From Tipula vernalis (lineage: Eukaryota > Arthropoda > Insecta > Diptera > Tipulidae): DNA of 64,000 nucleotides. Each line of letters opens with the position of its first letter. Position 1 is the stretch's first letter. Positions 54,314 to 64,000 of this stretch are shown here, one piece after another. The notes beneath the pieces were generated by a model. It saw only the letters and a list, made by a program, of their open reading frames with translations, made no database searches and was not told the DNA's origin. Made by a program: the position numbers and the translations under genes. The stretch lies in contig OY282559.1 of the NCBI GenBank assembly GCA_958295665.1, positions 262,980,057-263,044,056 on the forward strand, given 5' to 3'.

Positions 54314-55233
54314 CCAGAGCCTTTTAGAGTATAGAGCCATAATCTTAATGACGTATTTTTTAGAAGCTTTTTTAGTGGTATAACTTTTTACTGATTTCCA
54401 TATGAATCCATAGTAAAAATGGTGTGTTTTAGCTGCAAGTTTTTCAATGAAAAAAGCAAAAATATTATAAAATGTTTATATAAAAGTTTTCTACATATCT
54501 TTAAGAACAATATACAAGAAGGCCATATTGGTATTAAGTAAATATTAATTGTAGAAATATTAAAATTAAATTATTTTTAAAATATATTTTTTCGAACTTT
54601 CATTTTGAAAAATACATCAAAGTTGGCTCTGACAAATTAAAATAATACTTGCTAAATTTATCTTTAGTTTTACTAGTGTACGTAAGATGTCTAAAATGGA
54701 TGCAGAAAAATACGAAAAAAAATTATTTCATCGCAAAATTATCACACGTTCCTATATTTTGTGAATTTGTTTTGCTTTTTTTACAATTTTTGAACTTGAA
54801 TTTTCCCCAGGTGGTAATTTTTGATACGATTTTTCCAAATTTTTACGGCCATCACTGCCATCTATGTAATGTATATTGACTTAATGACCAAACCAATCGT
54901 AGTAAGCTTTTATTTCAATTTGACCAGAATGCTGTTGTTATGAATTTTTTTAATATTTTGGTTTAAATAAATCAATTATTACAAGAAAATGAAAACGATT
55001 TACTTAAACGATATTCATATATGTTGAAATTCAAACATTTATGAAAGTATGTCAGAAATCATAATTAGGAATTTGTAACGTTTTCATTTATAAATTTGTC
55101 TTAGGAAAAAAAGTGATTTCCCATATGTTTTGTGTGTTTTACTATGAAAAGTTTCGTTTTTTCCTCGTTTCTAATTCCCTTATAAAAACTCAGATTTTTT
55201 GATTATGGCTCTATAAAATACAGGGTGCTCTGG
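54314..55233 (+). mobile_element. 920-bp MITE (MITE-54k) with TTAAA target duplication
   Basis: Begins CCAGAGCCTTTTAGAGTATA and ends in the complement of CCAGAGCACCCTGTATTTTA. Both ends continue into TAGAGCCATAATC, so TIRs of about 35 bp. TTAAA lies on each side (54309-54313 and 55234-55238). The element splits the hAT transposase reading, and taking one TTAAA with the MITE removed restores continuity on the minus strand. It has no coding capacity. Relatives lie at 21752-21870, 46824-47880 and 48241-48325. Confidence 0.9.
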
Positions 55234-55934
55234 TTAAACACCGCTTCAACTTTCTCGAAAAGCAACTTTAAAAGCCAAATGTTGATTTTCCTTAGTGAGT
55301 AGATTTATAGAAAAAGGCTTTGGGTGTATTGTATTGATAACATAATTTGTTATGGAGTCCCTGCATATGTTCGACCAAGCATCGGTCTGCAACGTCAGAT
55401 GCGCCGGCAATTTTTAGTAAGACTGCTCCTTCGACGTGATGGTAATCAAGGCCCAACAATTGATTAGACAGTTGGTATCTCGACGGAAGTTTTTAGAACG
55501 GTCGCAATTTCTTGAACAAATCAATACAAGCCGACTTTATGGTTGAGCCTAATGGAGCACCAGAAACGAAATTTGCTCAAGTAATAGCTCATCGACCATC
55601 TGGTGCTACTTTGGTCTCATGTTGTCAACGAAATTCCAGCATACTAGAGCTTTTCATCGAATGCAGTGGTGTCACAACTTTTTTTGCATTTAGACTAGTT
55701 GAGTTGTTTGGAGAAGAAATTATGTTACCGATATTACTATGGCTACTGTGCGTAATATTACCTAAAACTACCTATTTTACCGGTAATATTACCACCGAGA
55801 ATATAATCGTTTACATCCCTAGCCGTCATTAATATATAAACAGCGAGAACAAAACAAGCCATCATGTCTCACAATAAAATTTTCAGATAAAAGGATTGAT
55901 GCGCCCTATAATTCACTCTATTAGGTTTGTCTTT

Positions 55935-58140
55935 TTGATCAGTCTAATAATGGTTTAACTGAATTTTTGTTCATAGAAGTTTTTATTAATGATTTGGTCA
56001 TTGTAGTTGGTGTGGTATATAATACTGGAGGTGGAAACGTGGGTGCCTTAGAAGATATTCTATCATCACTTTCTAATTATGATGATATTTTAATAGCTGG
56101 TGACTTCAATATAGATATGCTTAAAAATGGTAATCCTGCGGATCAGTTCAAAAATGTTCTCGTCAGTCAAAACCGAAGTTATCTTCCTAATAACCAACCT
56201 ACATATTTTTCGGATCTTATCAAAGTGCATCGTTGCTAGATCTAATCATTACTAAGGATAGTTCTAAAATAGAAAGACTTGTGCAACTGGATGTGTCGAT
56301 TTTTGATCATGATTTTATCTATTTATCATACCCTTTGCCGGTGGTTAAAGCTCCAATTTCTACATTTCAATATAGATCTTTTAAAAACATTAATTATGAA
56401 GCGTTGGCTTATGACTGCCTTAATATGAATTGGGAATCCGTATTTGAAGCCGAAACCATTGACCAGACATTTTTGTTACTTAATAAATACATTCTTGGCT
56501 TATTTGATAAACATGTCCCAATTAAAACTTGTATTTCTCCTAAACGAATAATGCCCTTATTGTTCAGTGCGGAGATTGAAATTGCGGTAATTGATAAGGA
56601 AATATGCTATATGCTTTGGAAATATAATAAAACGAGTGGGAACCGTATAGCCTTTTGTAAAAGTATAAGCAATGTCAAAAAGCTCATTAGATCAGCGAAA
56701 TCCTAATTCCTGAATAAAATGCTTCACCACAATTTGCCGCCAAGAAATTTGTGGAATAATATCCTTAAACTTGGTCTTTGTAGAGATGTAGCTGTAACAA
56801 CTCCTCATTTTTCAGCTAATGTTAACACTTGGTTTGCAAAGATTACATCAAATAGTGATGATATTGATAATATAAGTATTAGTAACGTTGATCATAATGT
56901 AGAACATAAATTTAATTTCTATACAGTTGATGAAATGATGTCCAACTCAATTGGTGACAACGGAATTCCATTAAAATTTATTATATTGATTTTAGAATAT
57001 ATCTCACCAGTTCTTTGCTATTTGATTAATAGTTGTTTAAGTGAATTGCGATTTCCTTCTCAATGGAAAATTTCGAGAGTTGTGCCGATTGCCAAGTGTT
57101 CAAATCCTAAAGATATTAAGGAATTAAGACCCATTAGCATATTACCTATGTTATCCAAAGTTCTTGAAAGAGTGATGTGTGATCAAATGGTACAATATTT
57201 GGAGAATAATAAAATGATTAATAAATTTCAATCTGGTTTCAGGGTTAAACACAGTACGGCAACAGCGCTACTCAAAATAACGGACGACACTTGACTTTTC
57301 CAAGGCGTTTGATACATTGAATCATGGTATTTTGCTTCTTAAATTACAAAATCATTTTAAATTTTCGCAGCACGCGATTAAATTAATTAAAAACTATCTA
57401 AGCGGTCGTTCCCAGTACGTCAGTTTTGGTGATGAAAAATCATGATGTGTCAATGTATGATATCGAGGCTATTTCTGAATGGGCTAAAATTAATGAGCTG
57501 CACTTAAATTATTCTAAGTCACAAGTTTTGCCTATAAACACTAGTAATTAAAATATTAAATACCAACCTGTGCTTATTGATAAAGACACTGTACCATTTG
57601 TCGATAAGGCACGTAATTTGGGATTCATATTTGTTCTAATATTTATGCCGGGTTGAAAAGACTATCCAAATTTAAAAAAGCCACCCCTATTAAAACAAAA
57701 AAAGCATTAGCCCATTCTTTACTTATTACTCATCTAACATATGCTGATCTAGTAATGATAGTCGTAAGTTACGAACATCGTAGAACACTCAATGTTGCCT
57801 TTAATTTCATTACAAGATATGTTTATAATTTGTCCAGATATGATCACATTACACCATTTTCAAAATACTTATTAGGATGTACCTTCGAGAATTATCTGAA
57901 ATTTAAACAATGTTTATTCTTGTTTAACGTAATGCATGGTAAATCCGCGGATTATTTGGAAAATTTCTAAGAAATCCATCTGTTATATTGCCCCGTTTTA
58001 AAACAACACTTAGAGCGAAATCGTTTTTTATTAATGGAGCTCAAACTTGGAACAGGCTACCACTGGGCCTGAAACGCATTACACATCTACACCTGTTTAA
58101 AAAAGAATGCCTAAAATACTATTCCTCTCTCTAATTTACT
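55935..58140 (+). pseudogene. Non-LTR retrotransposon (CR1/L2/Jockey-type) ORF2
   Basis: Endonuclease half: NDLVIVVGVVYNTGG, ILIAGDFNIDMLK (catalytic GDFN) and then, after a frameshift at 56225, LDLIITKDSS and SIFDHDFIYLSY. Linker: KRIMPLLFSAEIEIAVIDKE. A stop at 56704 precedes the RT half with NGIPLKFI, SELRFPSQWKISRVVPIAKC, KELRPISILPMLSKVLERVM and FQSGFRVKHSTATALLKITD. DFSKAFDTLNHGILLLKL (about 57295-57350) gives RT motif A. At about 57430, SQYVSFGDEK jumps past the YADD box to SEWAKINELHLNYSKSQ, so motif C is deleted. The C-terminal part SKFKKATPIKTKKALAHSLL..WNRLPLGLK ends near 58135. The EN N-terminus and ORF1 are absent. Confidence 0.9.
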
Positions 58141-58914
58141 AGAAATAAATAATTGCATACCGATCCCACACCTGGTATAATTGCAGTGCTAGTTACATGG
58201 TGCAGTTACGTGTTTTTCAGAAAGTTTAAGACCCTGCTATTTGCTGTTCCATCAGAGAGGATGAAAATAAGAAGAGAAGCAAACTGCGAAAGAGTTGTTT
58301 GTGCCTCGAGCATTAGAACAGATTGCAAAGACATGAACAAACAAACACAAAAAATCAAGCAAAGCTATGGACGAGTAGATAAAACTGTTTGAGACGCAGC
58401 AATAGCTGGTGATAATAGTGTCTCAGTGCCATCTTTGCAAAAGGATTAAAAGGAATGCAGCCGCTGGCGACGTTTATTAAAATTGGTTTGAAACCTCCTG
58501 TTTTCAATTGATCTCGTTTCGATTGGTACCCATTTCGTATCAATAGTTCACCATTATTAAGAAAGTGTTTACGTTGTTCTATTTCCTATAAAATTGCAAA
58601 ATTTCCAAAAAAAATTTGTTATTTAGTTATCCTAAACTGAAATTTTTGTAATTCGAATATCATTCAGTTGGTTTATGAACATTTGTCAGCTTCCACTAAC
58701 TTCTAGTTCATGAATTTAATTTTATGAAATGATCTGTAAAAGATGATGTATTTAGCTAAATCGTCAAGACGAACATTGAACGACCTTTAATTGGCCTTAC
58801 ATATCTTTTCCTTCAGTGGGACATTCGATTTCAATAATAAGAACTGAACAAGGTCAGTCTGTCAGCTCGAATGCAATTTCGGATCTGTCGTTGTCGCTTT
58901 CAACAAAAGAGCGT
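58141..58914. other. Unassigned DNA
   Basis: Open frames at 58153-58392 (+) and 58355-58543 (-) match nothing I recognise. No splice or TE signature was identified. Confidence 0.4.
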
Positions 58915-59157
58915 TCAAAGCCACCCAATTATTACATTTAAAAGCCAAACGCAATAATAAAATTGTTGTATATGGTATACAGCCATTTGGGTTAGGGTAT
59001 CACAATAACTACTACAACCTGGCTTGGGGCACTTTTTATGGCATAAAGTATAATTTCGAATTCCCTCATTCTCATCGTAAATGTTATTAAAATATAACCA
59101 AACGATAATAAAACTTGCTAATGCACTGCTGGTACCTATTACCACTAGTATATACAT
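58915..59157 (-). CDS. Small cysteine-bearing membrane-anchored ORF, hypothetical
   Basis: 80 codons. MYILVVIGTSSALASFIIVW is a plausible signal anchor or membrane segment (residues 1-23). An acidic stretch (NIYDENEGIRN) follows, then a cysteine cluster CHKKCPKPGCSSYC (residues about 39-52) and a second hydrophobic stretch VWLLNVIIGWL at the C-terminus. The composition is unlike the AT-driven frames around it. It could be one exon of a gene: AAATGTAATA near the 3' end could be a donor. There is no similarity I can name. Confidence 0.35.
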   Translation of the reverse strand: MYILVVIGTSSALASFIIVWLYFNNIYDENEGIRNYTLCHKKCPKPGCSSYCDTLTQMAVYHIQQFYYCVWLLNVIIGWL

Positions 59158-62100
59158 GAAGATAGCAACTCTAAAGTGTAATTTTAGTATACAAATTTAA
59201 CTATACAAAGTTTTGTTTCATCTCTTCAACGTATAATTTTTAAATAAGTTTTATATTTAATTAATTTAAATTAAGAATTTCAAGAATATATAATTTAATT
59301 GTAATCTACTTTTCTAAATTTCTTAACTTCATCATGCCAAAATTAAATTTTTAACAATTTCATGGACGCCGGTCGTTGGTTTTTACTTCAATGACAAATA
59401 AATCCGTTTAGGTGTTACCATTTGAGAGCCGTTGAACTGCATTTTCAAAATTCTTCGGTTTTATTGAAATACCCCTCCAGCTGGGGTTATCGTCAATTGA
59501 CGATCAATCCTGATATTGAACAAATACTTTACACTTATAAACCAACAAAACAATAAAACAATATAATAAAAGACTTAGTAGTTAGAAGGTGAAGAAATGT
59601 TATTTGTGTACTCGTTTCTCGTTGAACAGGTAGATTTTGCTGACGTGACATTTTGCGAGCACCGAGTTGAATTAAATAAAATAATTTTGATTTATGTTTA
59701 TGGATAACTTGATGGTATAATAACTACACTTGGAGAGCTACCGCGAGAGATACGGTTTTCCTTCAATATTGCCTACGGTAACATTCCAATTGATCTAATG
59801 CATTCTCACCAGGGTTGTTAAAGTTTTTTAATTGGTTTGGAGTTCTGTAGCTTTTTTTTTAATTAAGTTAGTCACAATCCTTACCCAATGTTCACAAAAA
59901 GGATAGTCGAAGTCAGAAATTATTGCATCAATCAGGTTTCATGTAGCAGTTTTATAGGCATTCGATTCCCGAATAAGTTTTAAAATTATTACTTGATCTC
60001 TTATAAATGAAATTTCTCTAATTAGCTTACATGAGTGATAACACACTGTTGGGCCACATTTTATTTTAAAAATTCTGATCCCAGCCCAACCGTATGGCTG
60101 AACAATACCGCAGGCCATGAAATAATAGGTTTTATATTAGGAACGATTTATATGATCCACAAAATATTTCAGATATAAAATTTCACTAAAATGCAACTGA
60201 AGTTCTTGTTAAGATTTGATTAAGATATGGCCGAAGGAATTCTCCAGAGCCGGAATTAATCAATTTTATATTCCAAGTGATATGACCCAAAGTATTCTTC
60301 AGAGCATGAATAATTTGATTTTATATTAGGAACTACTTAAAGAACTGCCTTAATAACTTATATGTACAATTTCACTAAAACCCAATTACTAATGTGCGTG
60401 TTCCATTTTGTGCTAAGAATGTAGTAAAGGCCTGGAATTGGTTATGTATGAAAAAATAAATTTTTCTATCATTAATAGTGGCCGCAATATTTGTTAATTC
60501 TAGCCATATTTTATTTAAAAAATTCCATCCCTGCCCCAAATGGAACTTCTGCTTCTTCAGCTTCTCACTAATTCCTTTAAAATTTGATATCTGACTTAAC
60601 CAACATGATCAATGAATTAGTTGCAATATATCCAAATGATGAATCGAGCTGGTAGGCGTGAAACTTATCTAGAAGAGATTTCACGTTGCGTGACAATTGG
60701 ATGATCTTTTCCAGACTTCTTCCGTATTTAGTCGTTTTTGACTTGGTTGCCCGACCTAAGGTTGTTTGACGTGGCTTGTTGTCGTACTAAAGCATTTCCC
60801 AATTTATTAAAATATTTCACTAAATGTTAAGACAACAATTTCAATTGCCAATCATAATTATAATGTTTTAGGTTCTAGTCTATGTGCGCTACTTGATGAT
60901 AAAAAATCATTCCATGATAACTTTAGTAATACAGGCTTTCATTAATTTTGGACTTCGTATTCAATAAAAGTTCTGCTTTAATCACAAATATCGCATGTAA
61001 TGCATGAATGATTGGATTGTAGGTGATATTGCAAAAATGTTGAAGTGTCTGTGACGTCGTGTCTAACAGAACATTTTGGTAATTTTTGTGACATTTTTGT
61101 GACATGAAACTGGGTTTTAATTTCGTGATAAAATATAAAGATGCGATTAACAGTTATAACAGGTAAATGGTACCAACAGATGAAAAGTCAGCAAACTTAG
61201 TGTATTTTTGAGCCAAGGTATATTGTCAAGTGTCCATCAGGGTTCATCGTTTCTGCAATGCTTTTTCTAATTTTCATTTTGCTTTAATAAAATATTCCTT
61301 GAAATCTACTGAAACCATTCATTGTCACATAAATCTATAGTCTTGATGTTACATATGCATACGTTAAACAGCCAATCAGTTCACGATACGGTATACCTCA
61401 CCACAATCAACTTTGGCAATTTCTTTTCCATCTTTCAAACTGAATGCATTCGCCAACCATTCGGCATGCATCCCAAGAAATGTATCAACTTCACCAATGT
61501 CGCTCTTTTAATTCGATAGTAATTGCTTGATGGCTATAACTCGACCTAAATCGTTTGATATAAAAAAAATCCATTAGGTTGTCTCATTAATTTAAACTAA
61601 TTTGGTGTAAAATTTTGATTTTTATACACCATCGTTTAGCAAAATTTCAATTCATTGAAACCATCAGGCTTTACGTCAAAGAGTTCGCCTCGTTATAGCC
61701 AAATTTATTTTCTTGAGTGAAACCCCGAGCTGGCTTTATATTTCTATTAATTGATTGATTTTGAGTATACGGCCTAAAATTCAGCAAAATCGCCCGGTAA
61801 TTGGACAGTCTATAGTCAAATACGGTTGAGATCGACCCGGTTATAGACAACTTGGCGGTCAATAGTTAGTAGAATAGCTTATACTTAGCACAAAACAATC
61901 CTTCTTATTGATAAACTTTTAACAAAATTAACACATACCTCATTTCGTATTCACCTATACAATGCAGCCCTCGTTCTGACAATGTTTGCATATTAGGCCT
62001 TATTTAATTATTACATGGGCCTTTAATCAATTCAGCAATTACATCTTTACATTAAAATCAACATTAGCAGAACAATTTAGACCTTAATCAAAAATTTTCG

Positions 62101-62459
62101 AATTCGATTAAAACTGTTTCGTTGCCTGATAAAAAATATTAAATATCAGTCGTCCATCGTCAGATCCATCTGTCTCACCTGACTTGTTTAAATCATCTGT
62201 GAAAACTTCAAAATTGCTACTCTCCAAAGTTTGGGTAATGGAAAGTTGACTGAAGTTCGTTTCCTTTAAAAATTGGGTTGAAAGAGCCCCATTTCGATCT
62301 ATTCAATAATTCAGACGTTTGGCCTAATTATCCACGCATAACAAAAAACCAACCAACACACCATCATTAATCCGTTGTAGCAGTGAAGCTGTTCTCCAGC
62401 CACTGTCATTATTAAATATCTACTAACACAATTCAAATAGTATTCAACCCAAATCAAAA
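59158..62459. other. AT-rich DNA, no recognised gene
   Basis: A minus-strand open stretch at about 60795-60592 (TTLGRATKSKTTKYGRSLEK.., about 65 codons) has balanced composition but no recognised family. Diverged short duplications occur at 60057-60090/60508-60540 and 60119-60190/60300-60370. ACCCCTCCAGCTGGGGT at 59471-59487 and TCGTCAATTGACGA are short palindromes. Nothing else is supportable. Confidence 0.45.
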
Positions 62460-62790
62460 TCTCTGTATTTGTCAATTTTGGAGGAAGATTATGATGTCAT
62501 TTGCATCGATGAGTCATGGTTAATAATCCAATTCAGCTCAGTAATATTTTCCGTCGTCTTCTGCTTTTTTGCGGAGGGATATCTGCAAATGGACACTTGT
62601 AACAAGAGTGATGGTATTATAGCCGTAGTTTCTGTTCGTGTACCCTGTCATTCAAGCATGGCAGTCTATCACAGGTTTGCGGGCACTATGAACTCTAATA
62701 TCCACTTATACAGCCGGAGGATCTTCTTTTTATTTTTGGAGATTTTAACATACCAGATATCACAGGGAGATTGTTGATCACAATTTGACT
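62460..62790 (+). pseudogene. Jockey-type LINE endonuclease fragment
   Basis: LEEDYDVICIDESWL (EN motif with E-S/T-W-L) is followed by VVFCFFAEGYLQMDTCNKSD and RVPCHSS, the usual order in Jockey/Juan-like endonucleases. In another frame EDLLFIFGDFNIPDIT gives the GDFN catalytic motif (62720-62765). RT is absent. It is only about 330 bp, a short relic. Confidence 0.75.
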
Positions 62791-64000
62791 CCTAGGATCG
62801 TCTGGTATTTTCCACTCTCCGCTGAATATATTTCAGTTATATTAGAAAGCTGTGAGTTTTCAATTTTAAAATGGGCGATTACAGTTCTTTAAATGCATTT
62901 CTGGATGTGTTGGACGATAATTCCCTAGGATAAAAACTTCAAGTGCAAACATGATATAATAAGTTGATAAATCTACAAAAGGGGAAAGGCAAGGCTCACA
63001 AAAAATTAAATTACAGTTGTTAATTATAACTCGTTTGATGTATTGCGTAAGAACTACATGTACCATCTGGTCAAATTTGACCTGGACTGGTAAAAAAAAA
63101 CAACATTTAATACAAATCTTTATTATCGCTTTCAGCCAATAAAACCATGCCATTATAGGCCTCTTTTTATGACTTCAACCGACTCACGGCATGTTCCCCG
63201 GAGCGGATATTTGAGTTTTGGAAACAGTCATTTTTCCCGAGATTTTTGGAATTATCCAGATTTCCGGATTTAAATAGCGCAAAGTTATCCCGAAGTTATT
63301 CGAAAATATCGACAGTATTCAATATTTTCGATACTAATCGTGCGATCTGCGTAACATTTTTCAGATCATTCGAGATTCTTAGTGATTTCTTGATTTATTA
63401 AAATTACCCCAGGATCCTGAGTTTATTCAAGTTTTTCGGGAAATTCCACATTATTCAAATTTTGCGAGGTTACATATTTTTCTGATATTCCTTGAAATTT
63501 GCAAGCGACGAGTTGCTTCTTATTACAGAATTAATGATCTGCTTAGCATCGAGTTATTTAACGTTAAGTTTGAAGGATATTGATTTACATAGGTGGCATT
63601 TTTTGAGAACATTTGAGACTATCCGAGTTTCTTGAAATAATTTTGGATTATTCCGGATATTGTGAATTTGAACGGACGAATTGGGTTGCTTGGTATATCG
63701 AGATTATTCGATATTTTCGAGAGTAACATTGAAGATAATTCGAAATTTTTAAGAGTTACTCGTATGATGTTACGGTTAATTCAAAACTTTTGATGATGTT
63801 AATGGTAATTGTTCGAGATTTTTTGTAATCTTGTAGATTCGAGGAGATTTTTTGATATTACTAAAAATTGTTTTAATATAATCATCTTGTAGTGTTCTTA
63901 GTTTTTTGTAGGTAATGTTTAAATATTATAAATACAAACAGATAGGTAACAGTAATGGACCCTTATTCAGCTTTCTCAAAAAGTTGGTATAAAAATATTT
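62791..64000. repeat. AT-rich DNA with ATTCGAGATTTT-type repeats
   Basis: From about 63180 the sequence is dense in TTATTCGAGATTTT, TTCGGGAAATTCC, GATTATTCGAT and similar words at irregular spacing. It is comparable to 2130-2330 and 33960-34440. No coding was recognised; the minus frame at 62866-63153 is unassigned. Confidence 0.55.

Larger units (their letters stand above)
53056..55823 (-). mobile_element. hAT transposon with nested insertions
   Basis: TAGCCGTCATTA occurs at both outer edges (53044-53055 and 55820-55831), covering an 8-bp hAT target duplication. TIR-like ends are GTAAAATTTACGAT (left) and GTAAACGAT (right, complement). Subterminal TTACCGGTAATATTACCGG palindromes occur at both ends. 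The minus strand encodes a BED-like N-terminus (KKVVTPLHSMKSSSMLEF, about 55700-55640). A DUF659-type block follows, LQTDAWSNICRDSITNYVIN (about 55400-55340). After the MITE it reads VYKFIVLITDN, and near the 3' end ASRAAMESTFSTYGFRHF, the dimerisation motif (about 53965-53910). Frameshifts and stops abound. Confidence 0.82.

Noticed and set aside
1..64000. CRISPR array, bacterial operon, rRNA or canonical tRNA genes
   Set aside because: No regularly spaced identical repeats with unique spacers, no ribosome-binding-site-led gene runs, no rRNA or cloverleaf signatures; introns and TEs show a eukaryotic nuclear contig.

Overview
This looks like an AT-rich insect nuclear contig: one host gene buried in a dense graveyard of transposable elements (TEs). 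The host gene is an RGK-family small GTPase (Rad/Gem/Kir group, insect Rgk) on the + strand. Three of its exons are visible: 18319-18410, 28748-29041 and 29129-29293. The P-loop exon is not found and probably lies upstream, so at least 18 kb of intron precedes the first visible exon and a 10.3 kb intron separates the next two. The order within insects (for example Diptera) cannot be fixed from the sequence.

Layout. 1-5850: a degenerate trinucleotide tract, a fold-back array of about 105-bp units, a CT microsatellite and nested palindromic elements. 5850-16590: three LTR retrotransposons of different superfamilies stacked on the minus strand. In minus-strand order these are the BEL/Pao 5' part, the Copia 5' part, a Gypsy element lacking most of its integrase, and the BEL/Pao integrase C-terminus. 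18.3-29.6 kb: Rgk exons with, in the introns, a Helitron 3' end, a Penelope fragment, a short non-LTR retroposon and a nearly complete but broken BEL/Pao element on the + strand. 29.9-32.6 kb: a decayed mag/K02A2.6-like Gypsy on the minus strand. 34.5-38.1 kb: a solo LTR, then a Penelope-like element interrupted by the same non-LTR retroposon and by a mariner derivative, each with target-site duplications. 38.3-43.4 kb: a non-LTR gag remnant, a nearly intact Tc1-type DD34E transposon and an internally deleted hAT.

43.5-52.5 kb is the most unusual part. Two halves of a ubiquitin-specific-protease-like domain are separated by 8 kb, bounded by 39-bp perfect inverted repeats. Between them sit a retroelement gag/protease remnant, MITE (miniature inverted-repeat element) copies, an LTR-like sequence, a GC-rich hairpin and an intron-containing tyrosine recombinase gene whose Arg, His-x-x-Arg, Trp and Tyr signature residues are all present (Crypton-like or domesticated).

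53.0-55.8 kb: a hAT element with a mariner remnant and a 920-bp TTAAA-flanked MITE nested inside it. 55.9-58.1 kb: a non-LTR retrotransposon (CR1/L2/Jockey-type) lacking its catalytic YxDD segment. 58-64 kb: mostly unassigned AT-rich DNA with a Jockey-type endonuclease fragment and diffuse ATTCGAG-type repeats. Apart from Rgk, the tyrosine recombinase and perhaps the Tc1 transposase, every coding segment I can recognise is broken. All calls come from reading translations and repeats by eye; no searches were run.
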